A stretch of 18,296 nucleotides of DNA from Cellvibrionaceae bacterium (GTDB lineage: Bacteria; Pseudomonadota; Gammaproteobacteria; Pseudomonadales; Cellvibrionaceae). Numbering within the stretch: position 1 is the first letter of the stretch; each line of letters opens with the position of its first letter. Below, piece after piece: positions 6,758 through 13,473 of this stretch. The stretch is from assembly GCA_021151615.1 (NCBI GenBank), contig JAGKXA010000098.1, positions 1 through 18,296 of the forward strand, in the 5' to 3' direction. The position numbers were made by a program, and so were the translations under genes. The notes under the pieces are model-generated. The model saw only the letters and a list, made by a program, of their open reading frames with translations. It was not told the origin of the DNA and ran no database searches.

Positions 6758-8371
6758 TTATTGCCCGCAACTGCAACCGCGGTACTGGGCGTAATAATTT
6801 TCCAGATACTCATCGAATGACATTTGTTGCCGCTGTTCCAGTGCCGCTTGTTCCTGCAGGGATTTTTCGCTCATAGCCGAAAATTCAGCGCGGGCGTCTT
6901 CATCCAATGGGCGTGTGGCAAACCAGGCGCGGTGTTGCTCCGCCAAATGCAGTGTGTGCGCATAAAAACTTTGCTGCTTTTCCTGCATGTCGCGCAGCAC
7001 ACGTGCGGAAGGTGTTAATGCGGGATTTTCAATTTTAGCGAGTTGTTGCTGTAGGGCGTGCTGATACTGACTGCCGGTTTTGGCTTGATCCAGCAATTTT
7101 GCACAGGCTAGGCTGCCTGCAACAATTTCCTGCGCCCAGCTACGCATGGCAACCGATTGATCACCGCGCAATAATTCCAGATTGGGTTCGCGTCCCTGGT
7201 TCACAATCCGCTTTTGGTTTTCCTGCCCCTGATAAAACTCACGCGCATCCGTTTCCGGGCTGTCGCTCAATAAGCAGTAGAGCAAAAACGCATCCATCAC
7301 CTGCATTTGCTCACTAGTAATGCCCAGTGGTTCGTAGGGATTTAAATCCACACAGCGCACTTCTACATATTCCACACCGCGCAAACGCAGCGCTTGCAGT
7401 GCAGTTTCGCCGCGTTCGGTAGTGCGCTTGGGGCGAATGCTGGAGTAAAACTCGTTTTCAATTTGTAGCAAGCTGGTGTTGAGCTGCTGGTAATTGCCGT
7501 CGTTATCCTTCACGCCTATGTGTTCGTAGGCGGGATGACTTTGGGTGATGGCACCGCACAGGGTTTTTAAATAATCACTCAGGTTGTTGTAATTCACCAC
7601 CAGGCTTTTTTGCGCATCGCTTTGGTAGCCGAGATCACCCATACGCAGCGATGTGGCGAAAGGCAAATAGTGGGTTTGTTCGGCAAAAGGAAAAGGCTGC
7701 AACTGGTGATTGCGATTTTTAACAAAGCAGGAGCAGACCGCTGGTGAGGCACCAAACAAGTAAATCAGCAGCCAGAAGTTGCGGCGGAAATTGCGGATCA
7801 AACCAAAATAGCGCTCGGTTTTAAAATCCTGTAGAGATTGTTGGTTTCCTGTTTGTGTTTGCAAACGTTGCCAGAAATCATCGGGCAAACTGAAATTGTA
7901 GTGAATGCCAGCAATGGTTTGCATAGCGCGACCATAGCGATGCCCGAGGCCGATGCGATAAATAGTTTTCATGGTGCCGCTGTTGGAACTGCCGTAGCGT
8001 GCGACCGGAATGTCGTTATCGGAGCCCAGGGTACAGGGCATGCTCGCAGGCCAGAGGCGCTCGTGCCTGGGGGCGAGCTGGGCGTAGGTGTAGCGGTGGA
8101 TGTTATCCAGTTGTGCCAGCAGCGGCTCGACATCAGCAAAGGGCTCGGTAATAAATTCCAGCAGCGCTTCACTGTAATCGGTAGTGATGTGTGGATGCGT
8201 CAGCGCTGAGCCAAGTGCGCGCGGGTGATCTGTCTGCGCCAGGGTTCCGGTGGGAGTTACCCGCAAGCTCTCTTTTTCCAGACCGCGCAAAATACCGCGC
8301 AGGCTGGTGTTGTTGTGGGCAGCCGCAAACGCTGCCAGTAAATCCGGTGATAAGCCTTGAGGTACAGACAC
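6758..8371 (-). CDS. gshA: Glutamate-cysteine ligase, proteobacterial type
   Basis: Catalyses the first step of glutathione synthesis, ATP-dependent joining of L-glutamate gamma-carboxyl to L-cysteine. The 537-residue length fits the class I enzyme (E. coli about 518). Key stretches are RGLEKESLRV at 29-38, where Glu32 and Glu34 match metal-binding glutamates of the E. coli enzyme, then TTDYSEALLEFITEP, GIHYNFSL, and YVEVRCVDLNPYEPLG in the active-site sheet. It is full length with no frameshift. The start is GTG at 8371, supported by AAGGAAA about 7 nt upstream and by the position of the conserved N-terminus. A short acidic protein gene lies 96 nt upstream on the same strand and may be co-transcribed. 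The C-terminus ends in a small Cys-rich sequence (GCSCGQ). Confidence 0.97.
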   Translation of the reverse strand: MSVPQGLSPDLLAAFAAAHNNTSLRGILRGLEKESLRVTPTGTLAQTDHPRALGSALTHPHITTDYSEALLEFITEPFADVEPLLAQLDNIHRYTYAQLAPRHERLWPASMPCTLGSDNDIPVARYGSSNSGTMKTIYRIGLGHRYGRAMQTIAGIHYNFSLPDDFWQRLQTQTGNQQSLQDFKTERYFGLIRNFRRNFWLLIYLFGASPAVCSCFVKNRNHQLQPFPFAEQTHYLPFATSLRMGDLGYQSDAQKSLVVNYNNLSDYLKTLCGAITQSHPAYEHIGVKDNDGNYQQLNTSLLQIENEFYSSIRPKRTTERGETALQALRLRGVEYVEVRCVDLNPYEPLGITSEQMQVMDAFLLYCLLSDSPETDAREFYQGQENQKRIVNQGREPNLELLRGDQSVAMRSWAQEIVAGSLACAKLLDQAKTGSQYQHALQQQLAKIENPALTPSARVLRDMQEKQQSFYAHTLHLAEQHRAWFATRPLDEDARAEFSAMSEKSLQEQAALEQRQQMSFDEYLENYYAQYRGCSCGQ

Positions 8372-8467
8372 GTCAGTTTCCTTTTTGCTCAGCGAGCAAC
8401 TGGATGGGCCGGCGGCAATAAACCAGCACGGGAAGTGGTTGAGTCAGTCTAGATGAGCGCAATGGAT

Positions 8468-8824
8468 TTATGCCACCGGCGTTTCGCTGGCAGCAGCTGT
8501 TTGCTCTTCATCCTGCGTGATTTGTTCTGGTGCTGCCTCTTGCGTTGCAGGTTCCGGTTGATCCAACAGATCCTTGCCTAATTTGGGCAAAGGCTCCGGC
8601 ATGATCTCCGGATCAATCAATGGCAAGCCTTTTTCGTTAGCCGTACAGCTAATCACTTTAATACGCTGACGAAAGTCTTTGGAGCTGGCCTCAAACATCT
8701 GGTTGATCGCTTCGTCCTTATACGCCGTCTTGAACAGTGCCCCAAGATCCCGGCCATCCAGCCAATTGTTTTGCTTGCCCAAAAACAGCTTTTCCTGATT
8801 TTGCAGAATAAAAAGTTCGCTCAT
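8468..8824 (-). CDS. Conserved hypothetical protein with acidic disordered tail
   Basis: A 118-residue soluble protein of unknown function. Residues 1-65 are compact and mixed, opening MSELFILQNQEKLFLGKQ, followed by WLDGRDLGALFKTAYKDEA and a segment ending in RIKVISC. I recall similar short proteins in pseudomonads but no named family. Residues from about 70 on are Pro/Glu/Gln/Ala-rich, acidic and probably disordered. The frame extends to a TTG at 8848, but no Shine-Dalgarno precedes it. The ATG at 8824 matches the conserved opening and has a purine-rich GGTGTGG upstream. It may be co-transcribed with gshA 96 nt downstream; the function cannot be inferred from that alone. Confidence 0.7.
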   Translation of the reverse strand: MSELFILQNQEKLFLGKQNNWLDGRDLGALFKTAYKDEAINQMFEASSKDFRQRIKVISCTANEKGLPLIDPEIMPEPLPKLGKDLLDQPEPATQEAAPEQITQDEEQTAAASETPVA

Positions 8825-9028
8825 AGCCACACCCGGCGCGTTAACCAAATAAAGCGGGAATGTGGGGTTTTACCGGTAAACTTCAAGGGGCACAGGCAGT
8901 GATTTACGACGCCATGACGGGCGTTGTTTCCCACGATTAGAGTGTTTCATTTGTTCTATATCAAATATCCGGGGTTTCTCCACGCAGATAATGGCATTGC
9001 CTGACAATAACAATAGAGGAATCAGACG

Positions 9029-9592
9029 ATGCTTAAAACCTTCCTGGTCTATATCCATTTAATCGCGGCCTGTCTGGCCGTGGGTGTTCTACTTATGCAA
9101 GATCTGGCGCTCGCCAAGTGGCGCGGGCGCGCTATGGATGCAGAGGCGCGAGCCAATCTTCATCAAAATGCCGGCATTGTGACCTTGGCGCTGGTCGTGC
9201 TCTGGGTTTCTGGATTGGCGATAGTGGCTTTGGGGTATCTGGATAATCCTGCTTACCTGATGAACCAAAAACTCTGGGGAAAATTCACTGTTGTTAGCAT
9301 ACTGACCATCAATGGTTTGATTTTGCACTACTACAGCTTTCCCAAGCTGATGTCACCCGTTGGTTTCCTCGGTACTGGCCGTGCTGAGCAACTGTTTGTG
9401 CTTGTTACTGCTGTTGTATCACTGGTTTCCTGGTTGTATTCCTGTTATCTGGGGATTGCACGCCCTTGGAACAACGTTGCGCCCTATTCTTACGTGATGA
9501 CGATTTACCTGATGGTAATGGCGGTTGCTATGGCTGTTGCACTTGCCGTTTGGCGTGAGCTGCGCAATGAATTCCGCTTGCTTGCGCATTAA
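9029..9592 (+). CDS. Predicted inner-membrane protein, about four to five helices
   Basis: A 187-residue integral membrane protein that I do not recognise at family level. Hydrophobic segments lie near residues 5-23, 48-68, 86-100, 120-140 and 155-175, separated by short charged loops. His10 in helix 1, His45 before helix 2 and His100 at the end of helix 3 lie close to or in the membrane, a pattern seen in small haem- or metal-binding membrane proteins of the CopD/DUF2269 sort. That comparison is only structural and weak. The ATG is preceded by GAGGAA with 8-nt spacing. It is transcribed alone, divergent from the gene at 8468-8824 and convergent with the esterase genes. Confidence 0.75.
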   Translation: MLKTFLVYIHLIAACLAVGVLLMQDLALAKWRGRAMDAEARANLHQNAGIVTLALVVLWVSGLAIVALGYLDNPAYLMNQKLWGKFTVVSILTINGLILHYYSFPKLMSPVGFLGTGRAEQLFVLVTAVVSLVSWLYSCYLGIARPWNNVAPYSYVMTIYLMVMAVAMAVALAVWRELRNEFRLLAH

Positions 9593-9661
9593 TCACCACG
9601 CTGGCTGACAATTTACTTGCCGATGCCTTGTGTTGCTGCGAGCTTTCCAGAGTAATTTTGA

Positions 9662-9684
9662 TAGCCGACCAGAATGGTCGGCTA
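9662..9684 (-). terminator. Hairpin downstream of the CE2-like esterase gene
   Basis: TAGCCGACC and GGTCGGCTA form a perfect 9-bp stem with an AGAAT loop, 6 nt beyond the esterase stop on the minus strand. The sequence after it on that strand is ATCAAAATT-like and not a clean T-run, so this is a likely 3'-end structure and only possibly an intrinsic terminator. Confidence 0.5.
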
Positions 9685-9690
9685 GGAAGT

Positions 9691-10761
9691 CTACCAATCC
9701 ATCAACGCTTTTAATTGCGGTGTTAAATCTTTTGCCATAGCCGCATGCTGTTCTTTGGTGGGGTGTGCGTCCTGGGGGTCACCGGGGTAATTGTTGGAGG
9801 TGACCTGATGTACATGAGTGTTATTTACGCGCGAAATTGCTTCACGAATATAATCAATCAGTGCTGCTTTTTTTTCGCCATTTAAAATGGCTCCCTCGGT
9901 AATCGCGATATGCGCCTGCGGATGATTGGCGAGCAATTTGTTAATTAATTTTACGTAGGCTGTTACATAGGTTTCGCGGTCGGGAATGCCGGGGCTGAAA
10001 TCGTTGGTGCCGATTGCGCTGACAATTAAATCCGGTTGGAATTGTTGGTGATCCCATTTGAACTCGGGGTTATTATCGCCCACCGCATATTCATAAAAGT
10101 CCGGCAGATTGGCCTCATCGGTTTTTCCATTCCAACTGCGAATTAATCCGCGCCCACCCCAGCACACCAGGTTTACTTGTGCGTTAAGCGCTTTGGCGGT
10201 GAGCATGCCGTAGGATTCGCGCGCATTCCACCAGCGTGTATTTTTTTGTTCACCGGTAACACGATCAATGGCTTCGCCGCAGGTTACGGAATCACCCAGC
10301 ACCAGCATTTTGCGTTTGGGTAATTTTACAGCAGGGAAAAAACCCTCACCGGTAAGCACAAATTCTTTAAGGGTTACATTGCCGTGCCAATTTTCCGAGC
10401 GATGGATAATCTCAACGCTGTGCCTGGCTGACGTTGGAAAACGAAATAATTCGATTGCTTGTAATTGTGGGCTTAGTTTCACCGCTTTAGGTGCGCCACC
10501 ATCAACAATAATATCTATCCAGGAGTTGCCGCCACTACTCTGCATGCTGGCGGTTAAACGGGAGCCTTCCACTTCGGTACTAAAACTTACACCGGGAAAA
10601 CCGAAAGTAAGGCTTTGATCAGCATTGGTATGGGTGCGGCCTGTGCGGCTGATCATGCTGTCACTGGCATACAGGTGGGTATTTTTAGGGACCTGGGTGC
10701 AGGCGTTCAGGTTGATAATGGCGGTGGTCATGAGTGTTAAGGCAAATAGTTTTTTCATCAT
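9691..10761 (-). CDS. Carbohydrate esterase family 2-like SGNH acetylesterase, lipoprotein
   Basis: Predicted to remove acetyl groups from polysaccharides such as xylan or mannan at the cell surface. The 356 residues start with a lipoprotein signal, lipobox LNAC with Cys21 and Thr next, which fits an outer-membrane lipoprotein. Residues about 30-140 are the beta-sandwich that precedes the catalytic domain in CE2 enzymes. The SGNH domain has block I GDSVTCG with nucleophile Ser158, block II Gly in WGGRG near 201-205, block III GTND with Asn253, and block V DAHPT with His333 and Asp331. The frame extends to 10821, but GGAG lies at a good distance only from the ATG at 10761 or its neighbour 10758; an ATG at 10770 sits too close. 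It follows a second SGNH gene after 56 nt, so the pair is probably an operon. CE2 enzymes are known from Cellvibrio. Confidence 0.85.
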   Translation of the reverse strand: MMKKLFALTLMTTAIINLNACTQVPKNTHLYASDSMISRTGRTHTNADQSLTFGFPGVSFSTEVEGSRLTASMQSSGGNSWIDIIVDGGAPKAVKLSPQLQAIELFRFPTSARHSVEIIHRSENWHGNVTLKEFVLTGEGFFPAVKLPKRKMLVLGDSVTCGEAIDRVTGEQKNTRWWNARESYGMLTAKALNAQVNLVCWGGRGLIRSWNGKTDEANLPDFYEYAVGDNNPEFKWDHQQFQPDLIVSAIGTNDFSPGIPDRETYVTAYVKLINKLLANHPQAHIAITEGAILNGEKKAALIDYIREAISRVNNTHVHQVTSNNYPGDPQDAHPTKEQHAAMAKDLTPQLKALMDW

Positions 10762-10817
10762 GTTTTTCATTCTCCAATAACGCAAAAGCGCACTGGGCGT
10801 GCGCTTGCGGGAAAATA

Positions 10818-11567
10818 TCAAGGCTTGAGGAGTGCAGTTATATCCGGGGTCATGGCATTCGCCCAGACCTGATAGCCTTTGGGTGTTGGGTGCAAAAAGT
10901 CTTTCATGATCTCGGGGGAAATGCTGCCATCTTTTTCCAGCAGTAGTGGGCCGTAATCTTTAAAGAAAATGGTTTTGTTATTGCCCAGCTTGCCGATTAT
11001 TTTATTCAGCTGTTTTACTTTGCCCCGATTGGGTGATAGTGGATCTTGCTCAAAAGGAAAAACCGCATTTAATAAAATTTTGCTGTTGGGCCAAGCTAAT
11101 TGCAATTGTTGCACTACGCGTGTGACACCATCGGCGGCTTGCTCGGGCGATTCCTGTAAACCGCCAATATTGTTTACGCCGATCAGCAAGACAATTAATT
11201 TTGGTTGCAGGTTGCCGACGGCACCGTGTTGCAAACGCCAAAGCACATTGCCGGTGTTGTCGCCACCAATGCCGAAGTTAGCCGCTTTCAATGGTGCAAA
11301 ATGGGTTTGCCATATTTGCCAATCCCAACCAGCAGTAATTGAGTCACCTATAAAGAGCAGATCAACCTGCTCGTATTCGGCAATTACGGCATCTTCGGCG
11401 TGTTGTTTTTCCCAGGTTTTGATTGACATCCAGTCGTAATCTACGGCGCGCTTGGTAGGGATTATTCCGGATGGTGGTATGGGTGAGAGGGCGAACGCAG
11501 ATTGGCAGAGCAGGCCAATACCGAATGAAGCAACAATAGAAAATAATTTTTTGTAGTGCAGAGTCAT
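10818..11567 (-). CDS. Exported SGNH/GDSL hydrolase, PAF-acetylhydrolase-like
   Basis: A 249-residue secreted hydrolase. The first 27 residues are a signal peptide with charged start, hydrophobic core and AFA cleavage site. Catalytic blocks are GDSITAG with Ser76, GIGGDNTGNVLWRL at 99-112, GVNN with Asn132, and DFLHPT with Asp223 and His226, all four SGNH blocks being intact. The layout resembles the platelet-activating-factor acetylhydrolase-like GDSL proteins often annotated among bacterial carbohydrate acetylesterases; the true substrate is not evident. AGGA lies 9 nt before the ATG. It is first in a probable two-gene operon with the CE2-like lipoprotein. It begins 127 bp after holA, whose transcript appears to end at a terminator, so it should have its own promoter in 11568-11690. 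Confidence 0.88.
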   Translation of the reverse strand: MTLHYKKLFSIVASFGIGLLCQSAFALSPIPPSGIIPTKRAVDYDWMSIKTWEKQHAEDAVIAEYEQVDLLFIGDSITAGWDWQIWQTHFAPLKAANFGIGGDNTGNVLWRLQHGAVGNLQPKLIVLLIGVNNIGGLQESPEQAADGVTRVVQQLQLAWPNSKILLNAVFPFEQDPLSPNRGKVKQLNKIIGKLGNNKTIFFKDYGPLLLEKDGSISPEIMKDFLHPTPKGYQVWANAMTPDITALLKP

Positions 11568-11677
11568 AGTTGTTATTCCTGTAGTGAGGTTACACGCTGC
11601 CGATAACTGGCAACAGAAAATCTATGCTTGCTGTGTGTTTATTGTGAATGCGCAATCAAGGTTGCACTTGTTGTTGT

Positions 11678-11708
11678 AAAAAATTGCTTGATTTTTAGTG
11701 TTTCAAGC
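11678..11708 (-). terminator. Intrinsic terminator overlapping the end of holA
   Basis: On the minus strand GCTTGA (from the last holA codons) pairs with TCAAGC across an 11-nt loop containing the TAA stop, then AATTTTTT follows. The stem is only 6 bp, but the T-run is good. It would end the leuS-lptE-holA transcript and separate it from the esterase pair. Confidence 0.6.
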
Positions 11709-12744
11709 TTAGCCGCTCGTTGTGCATATTCAAGCTTTGCACACCGGCGATATTTAAAATCAGATCCAGTAATTCATCCCAGGGTTCGGCGTTGCGCATG
11801 CCTTTTACCGCTTTGTCGATGCCATTGGCTTTACGCAATAATTGCTGCAGGTGCGCCGGCTTCAAGCGACGCAGCGCAGTCTGAATTAACGGCTGGCGTT
11901 TTTCCCATACACCGGCTTGCTTTGCTGCCCAATCAAAATGCTTGCCTTGTGCAACTGCCTGGGAAATCTGGATCAGTGTGCGTATATCGCGGGTAATGGC
12001 CCAGAGCACATTAATAGGCTCTGTGCCTTCGCTGCGTAAACCCTGCAGTGTTTTTACGGCGGCGCGCGCATCGCCATGCAGGGCTTTATCGGCAAGGCCG
12101 AAGACATCGTAACGTGCACTGTCAGCAACCACTGATGCCATCAATTCATAATTGATATGATTGTTGTGCGCGAGTAATTTTAATTTTTCAATTTCCTGCG
12201 CAGCGGCCAGCAAATTGCCCTCGATGCGCGAGACTAACAATTCAATGGCATCACCATCTGCACGCAATCCGGCCGATTGCAAACGCAAGCCAATCCAGCG
12301 CGGTAGTTGCGCAATGGTCACTGGCCAGATTTGAATATGCTGTCCAACATCTTCAATGGCTTTAAACCATTTGCTTTTTTGCGTGGCACTGTCGAGTTTT
12401 TCGGTGACGATTAGCAGCACATTATCCGGTGCGGGCGACTCAGCGTATTCCTGTAAAACTTTTCCGCCTTTATCACCCGGCTTGCCGGAAGGCATGCGCA
12501 GTTCGATAATTTTTTTCTCGGCAAACAGTGACAAGCTATTGGCGGCGGCAAGTAGTTGGCCCCAATCAAAACTGGTGTCGGCGTGATAGAGGTCGCGCTC
12601 GCTAAAACCTTGCTTGCGCGCGGCGGCGCGAATCTGGTCGCAACACTCTTGAATCAATAAGGGCTCTTCGCCAGATACCAAATAGATCGGTGCCAATTGC
12701 CTGGTGAGTGCGGCTCCCAGTTGTTCAGCGCGCAGCTTGGGCAT
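11695..12744 (-). CDS. holA: DNA polymerase III delta subunit
   Basis: The delta subunit of the clamp loader, which opens the beta sliding clamp. The 349 residues match the usual size (E. coli 343). The N-terminal domain contains LAPIYLVSGEEPLLIQECCDQIR near residues 15-37, the family's opening. Further marks are RWIGLRLQSAGL, then ELLVSRIEGNLLAAAQEIEKLKLL and a DVFGLADKALHGD stretch, typical of HolA. There is no P-loop, as expected for delta. It starts 1 nt after the lptE stop and is thus translationally coupled to it. The order leuS-lptE-holA is that of E. coli and Pseudomonas, where nadD often follows; here two esterase genes follow instead. Confidence 0.96.
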   Translation of the reverse strand: MPKLRAEQLGAALTRQLAPIYLVSGEEPLLIQECCDQIRAAARKQGFSERDLYHADTSFDWGQLLAAANSLSLFAEKKIIELRMPSGKPGDKGGKVLQEYAESPAPDNVLLIVTEKLDSATQKSKWFKAIEDVGQHIQIWPVTIAQLPRWIGLRLQSAGLRADGDAIELLVSRIEGNLLAAAQEIEKLKLLAHNNHINYELMASVVADSARYDVFGLADKALHGDARAAVKTLQGLRSEGTEPINVLWAITRDIRTLIQISQAVAQGKHFDWAAKQAGVWEKRQPLIQTALRRLKPAHLQQLLRKANGIDKAVKGMRNAEPWDELLDLILNIAGVQSLNMHNERLSLKH

Positions 12745-12745
12745 G

Positions 12746-13288
12746 TTATTGGGCCGTGTGAGTGGATGATGCCGGTGTTGCTGCTTGTTTGGCAGCGAGA
12801 TTCTTCACCCGGCGCAAAATGGTTTGCGCGAGTTCGCGGCGCATTTCACGCAGCACCAACTCTTCTTCCTGCGCAGCGCTATTGGCATTATTGACGTTGT
12901 AATTGTAAGTGCGGGTAATGCTGGCAGCAGTATCTTTCGGTGTGATTACACTGCCGGCGTTGCTGATGCTGAAAGGCACCCGCAAAATAATTTCGTAGGC
13001 GCTGGTCAGTGCATCGCTGCCCACACCGGCGGTACGTTTATCTAGGGTTTCGCTACCGATGTTCAACGTCAGCGTTTGCGCGGTGCTTTGTTCAACTTCA
13101 GTAATTTTGTAACCGGGCAATGCCTGGCGCAGCGAGTTCACTAATTGACTGTGGTTGTCGCTGCTTTCAATAATCAAATTGAGCGGTTGGGTCATCGCCA
13201 GTTTATCGCTGCCGGATGCAGAGCCACGCAAATGCCAGCCGCACGCAGACAACGAAAGAATTAATAAGCAGGCGATAATTTTTTTCAT
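12746..13288 (-). CDS. lptE: LPS-assembly lipoprotein LptE
   Basis: The lipoprotein plug of the outer-membrane LptD translocon that inserts lipopolysaccharide. The 180 residues begin with a lipoprotein signal, lipobox LSAC with lipidated Cys16, followed at once by GWHLRG, the hallmark opening of mature LptE. The body has the beta-strand pattern of the family, and the C-terminal part carries a helix ELVLREMRRELAQTILRR before a disordered Ala/Ser/Thr tail. It is adjacent to holA (1 nt gap). The upstream gap to leuS is 185 bp and filled by an inverted-repeat element, which is unusual since leuS and lptE normally lie close together. Confidence 0.95.
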   Translation of the reverse strand: MKKIIACLLILSLSACGWHLRGSASGSDKLAMTQPLNLIIESSDNHSQLVNSLRQALPGYKITEVEQSTAQTLTLNIGSETLDKRTAGVGSDALTSAYEIILRVPFSISNAGSVITPKDTAASITRTYNYNVNNANSAAQEEELVLREMRRELAQTILRRVKNLAAKQAATPASSTHTAQ

Positions 13289-13305
13289 AACGATCTCATT
13301 TTTTT

Positions 13306-13468
13306 AATCCCACCCAGCCTCCCTTTTTCAAAGGGAGGGGCAAGTACTCCCTGTTTAATATGGATAGTGCAGCCTTGCAAGTACAATATTTCAATCAGAT
13401 TTGAACAGCCATCCCCATTGGTATGAGGTGGTTTATCTCCCCCTTTGAAAAAGGGGGGCGGGGGGATT
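13306..13468. repeat. 163-bp imperfect inverted-repeat element (MITE/REP-like)
   Basis: The ends are AATCCC (13306) and GGGATT (13468), and about 35 bp inside each end are related in inverted orientation through AATCCC.CCC.GCC.CCCTTTTTCAAAGGG. Each arm is itself palindromic: 13318-13338 forms a perfect 9-bp stem with a TTC loop, and 13439-13457 an 8-bp stem with a GAA loop. The inner 90 bp is AT-richer and noncoding. It lies wholly between lptE and leuS. Similar C-rich CCCTTTTTCAAAGGG repeats are known to be scattered in gammaproteobacterial genomes, but I cannot count copies here. No clear target duplication is visible. Confidence 0.7.
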
Positions 13469-13473
13469 CGTTA

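Noticed and set aside
11651..11666. GCAATCAAGGTTGC as a LacI-type operator for the esterase pair
   Set aside because: Only 4-bp half-sites are symmetrical and it matches no operator I know.
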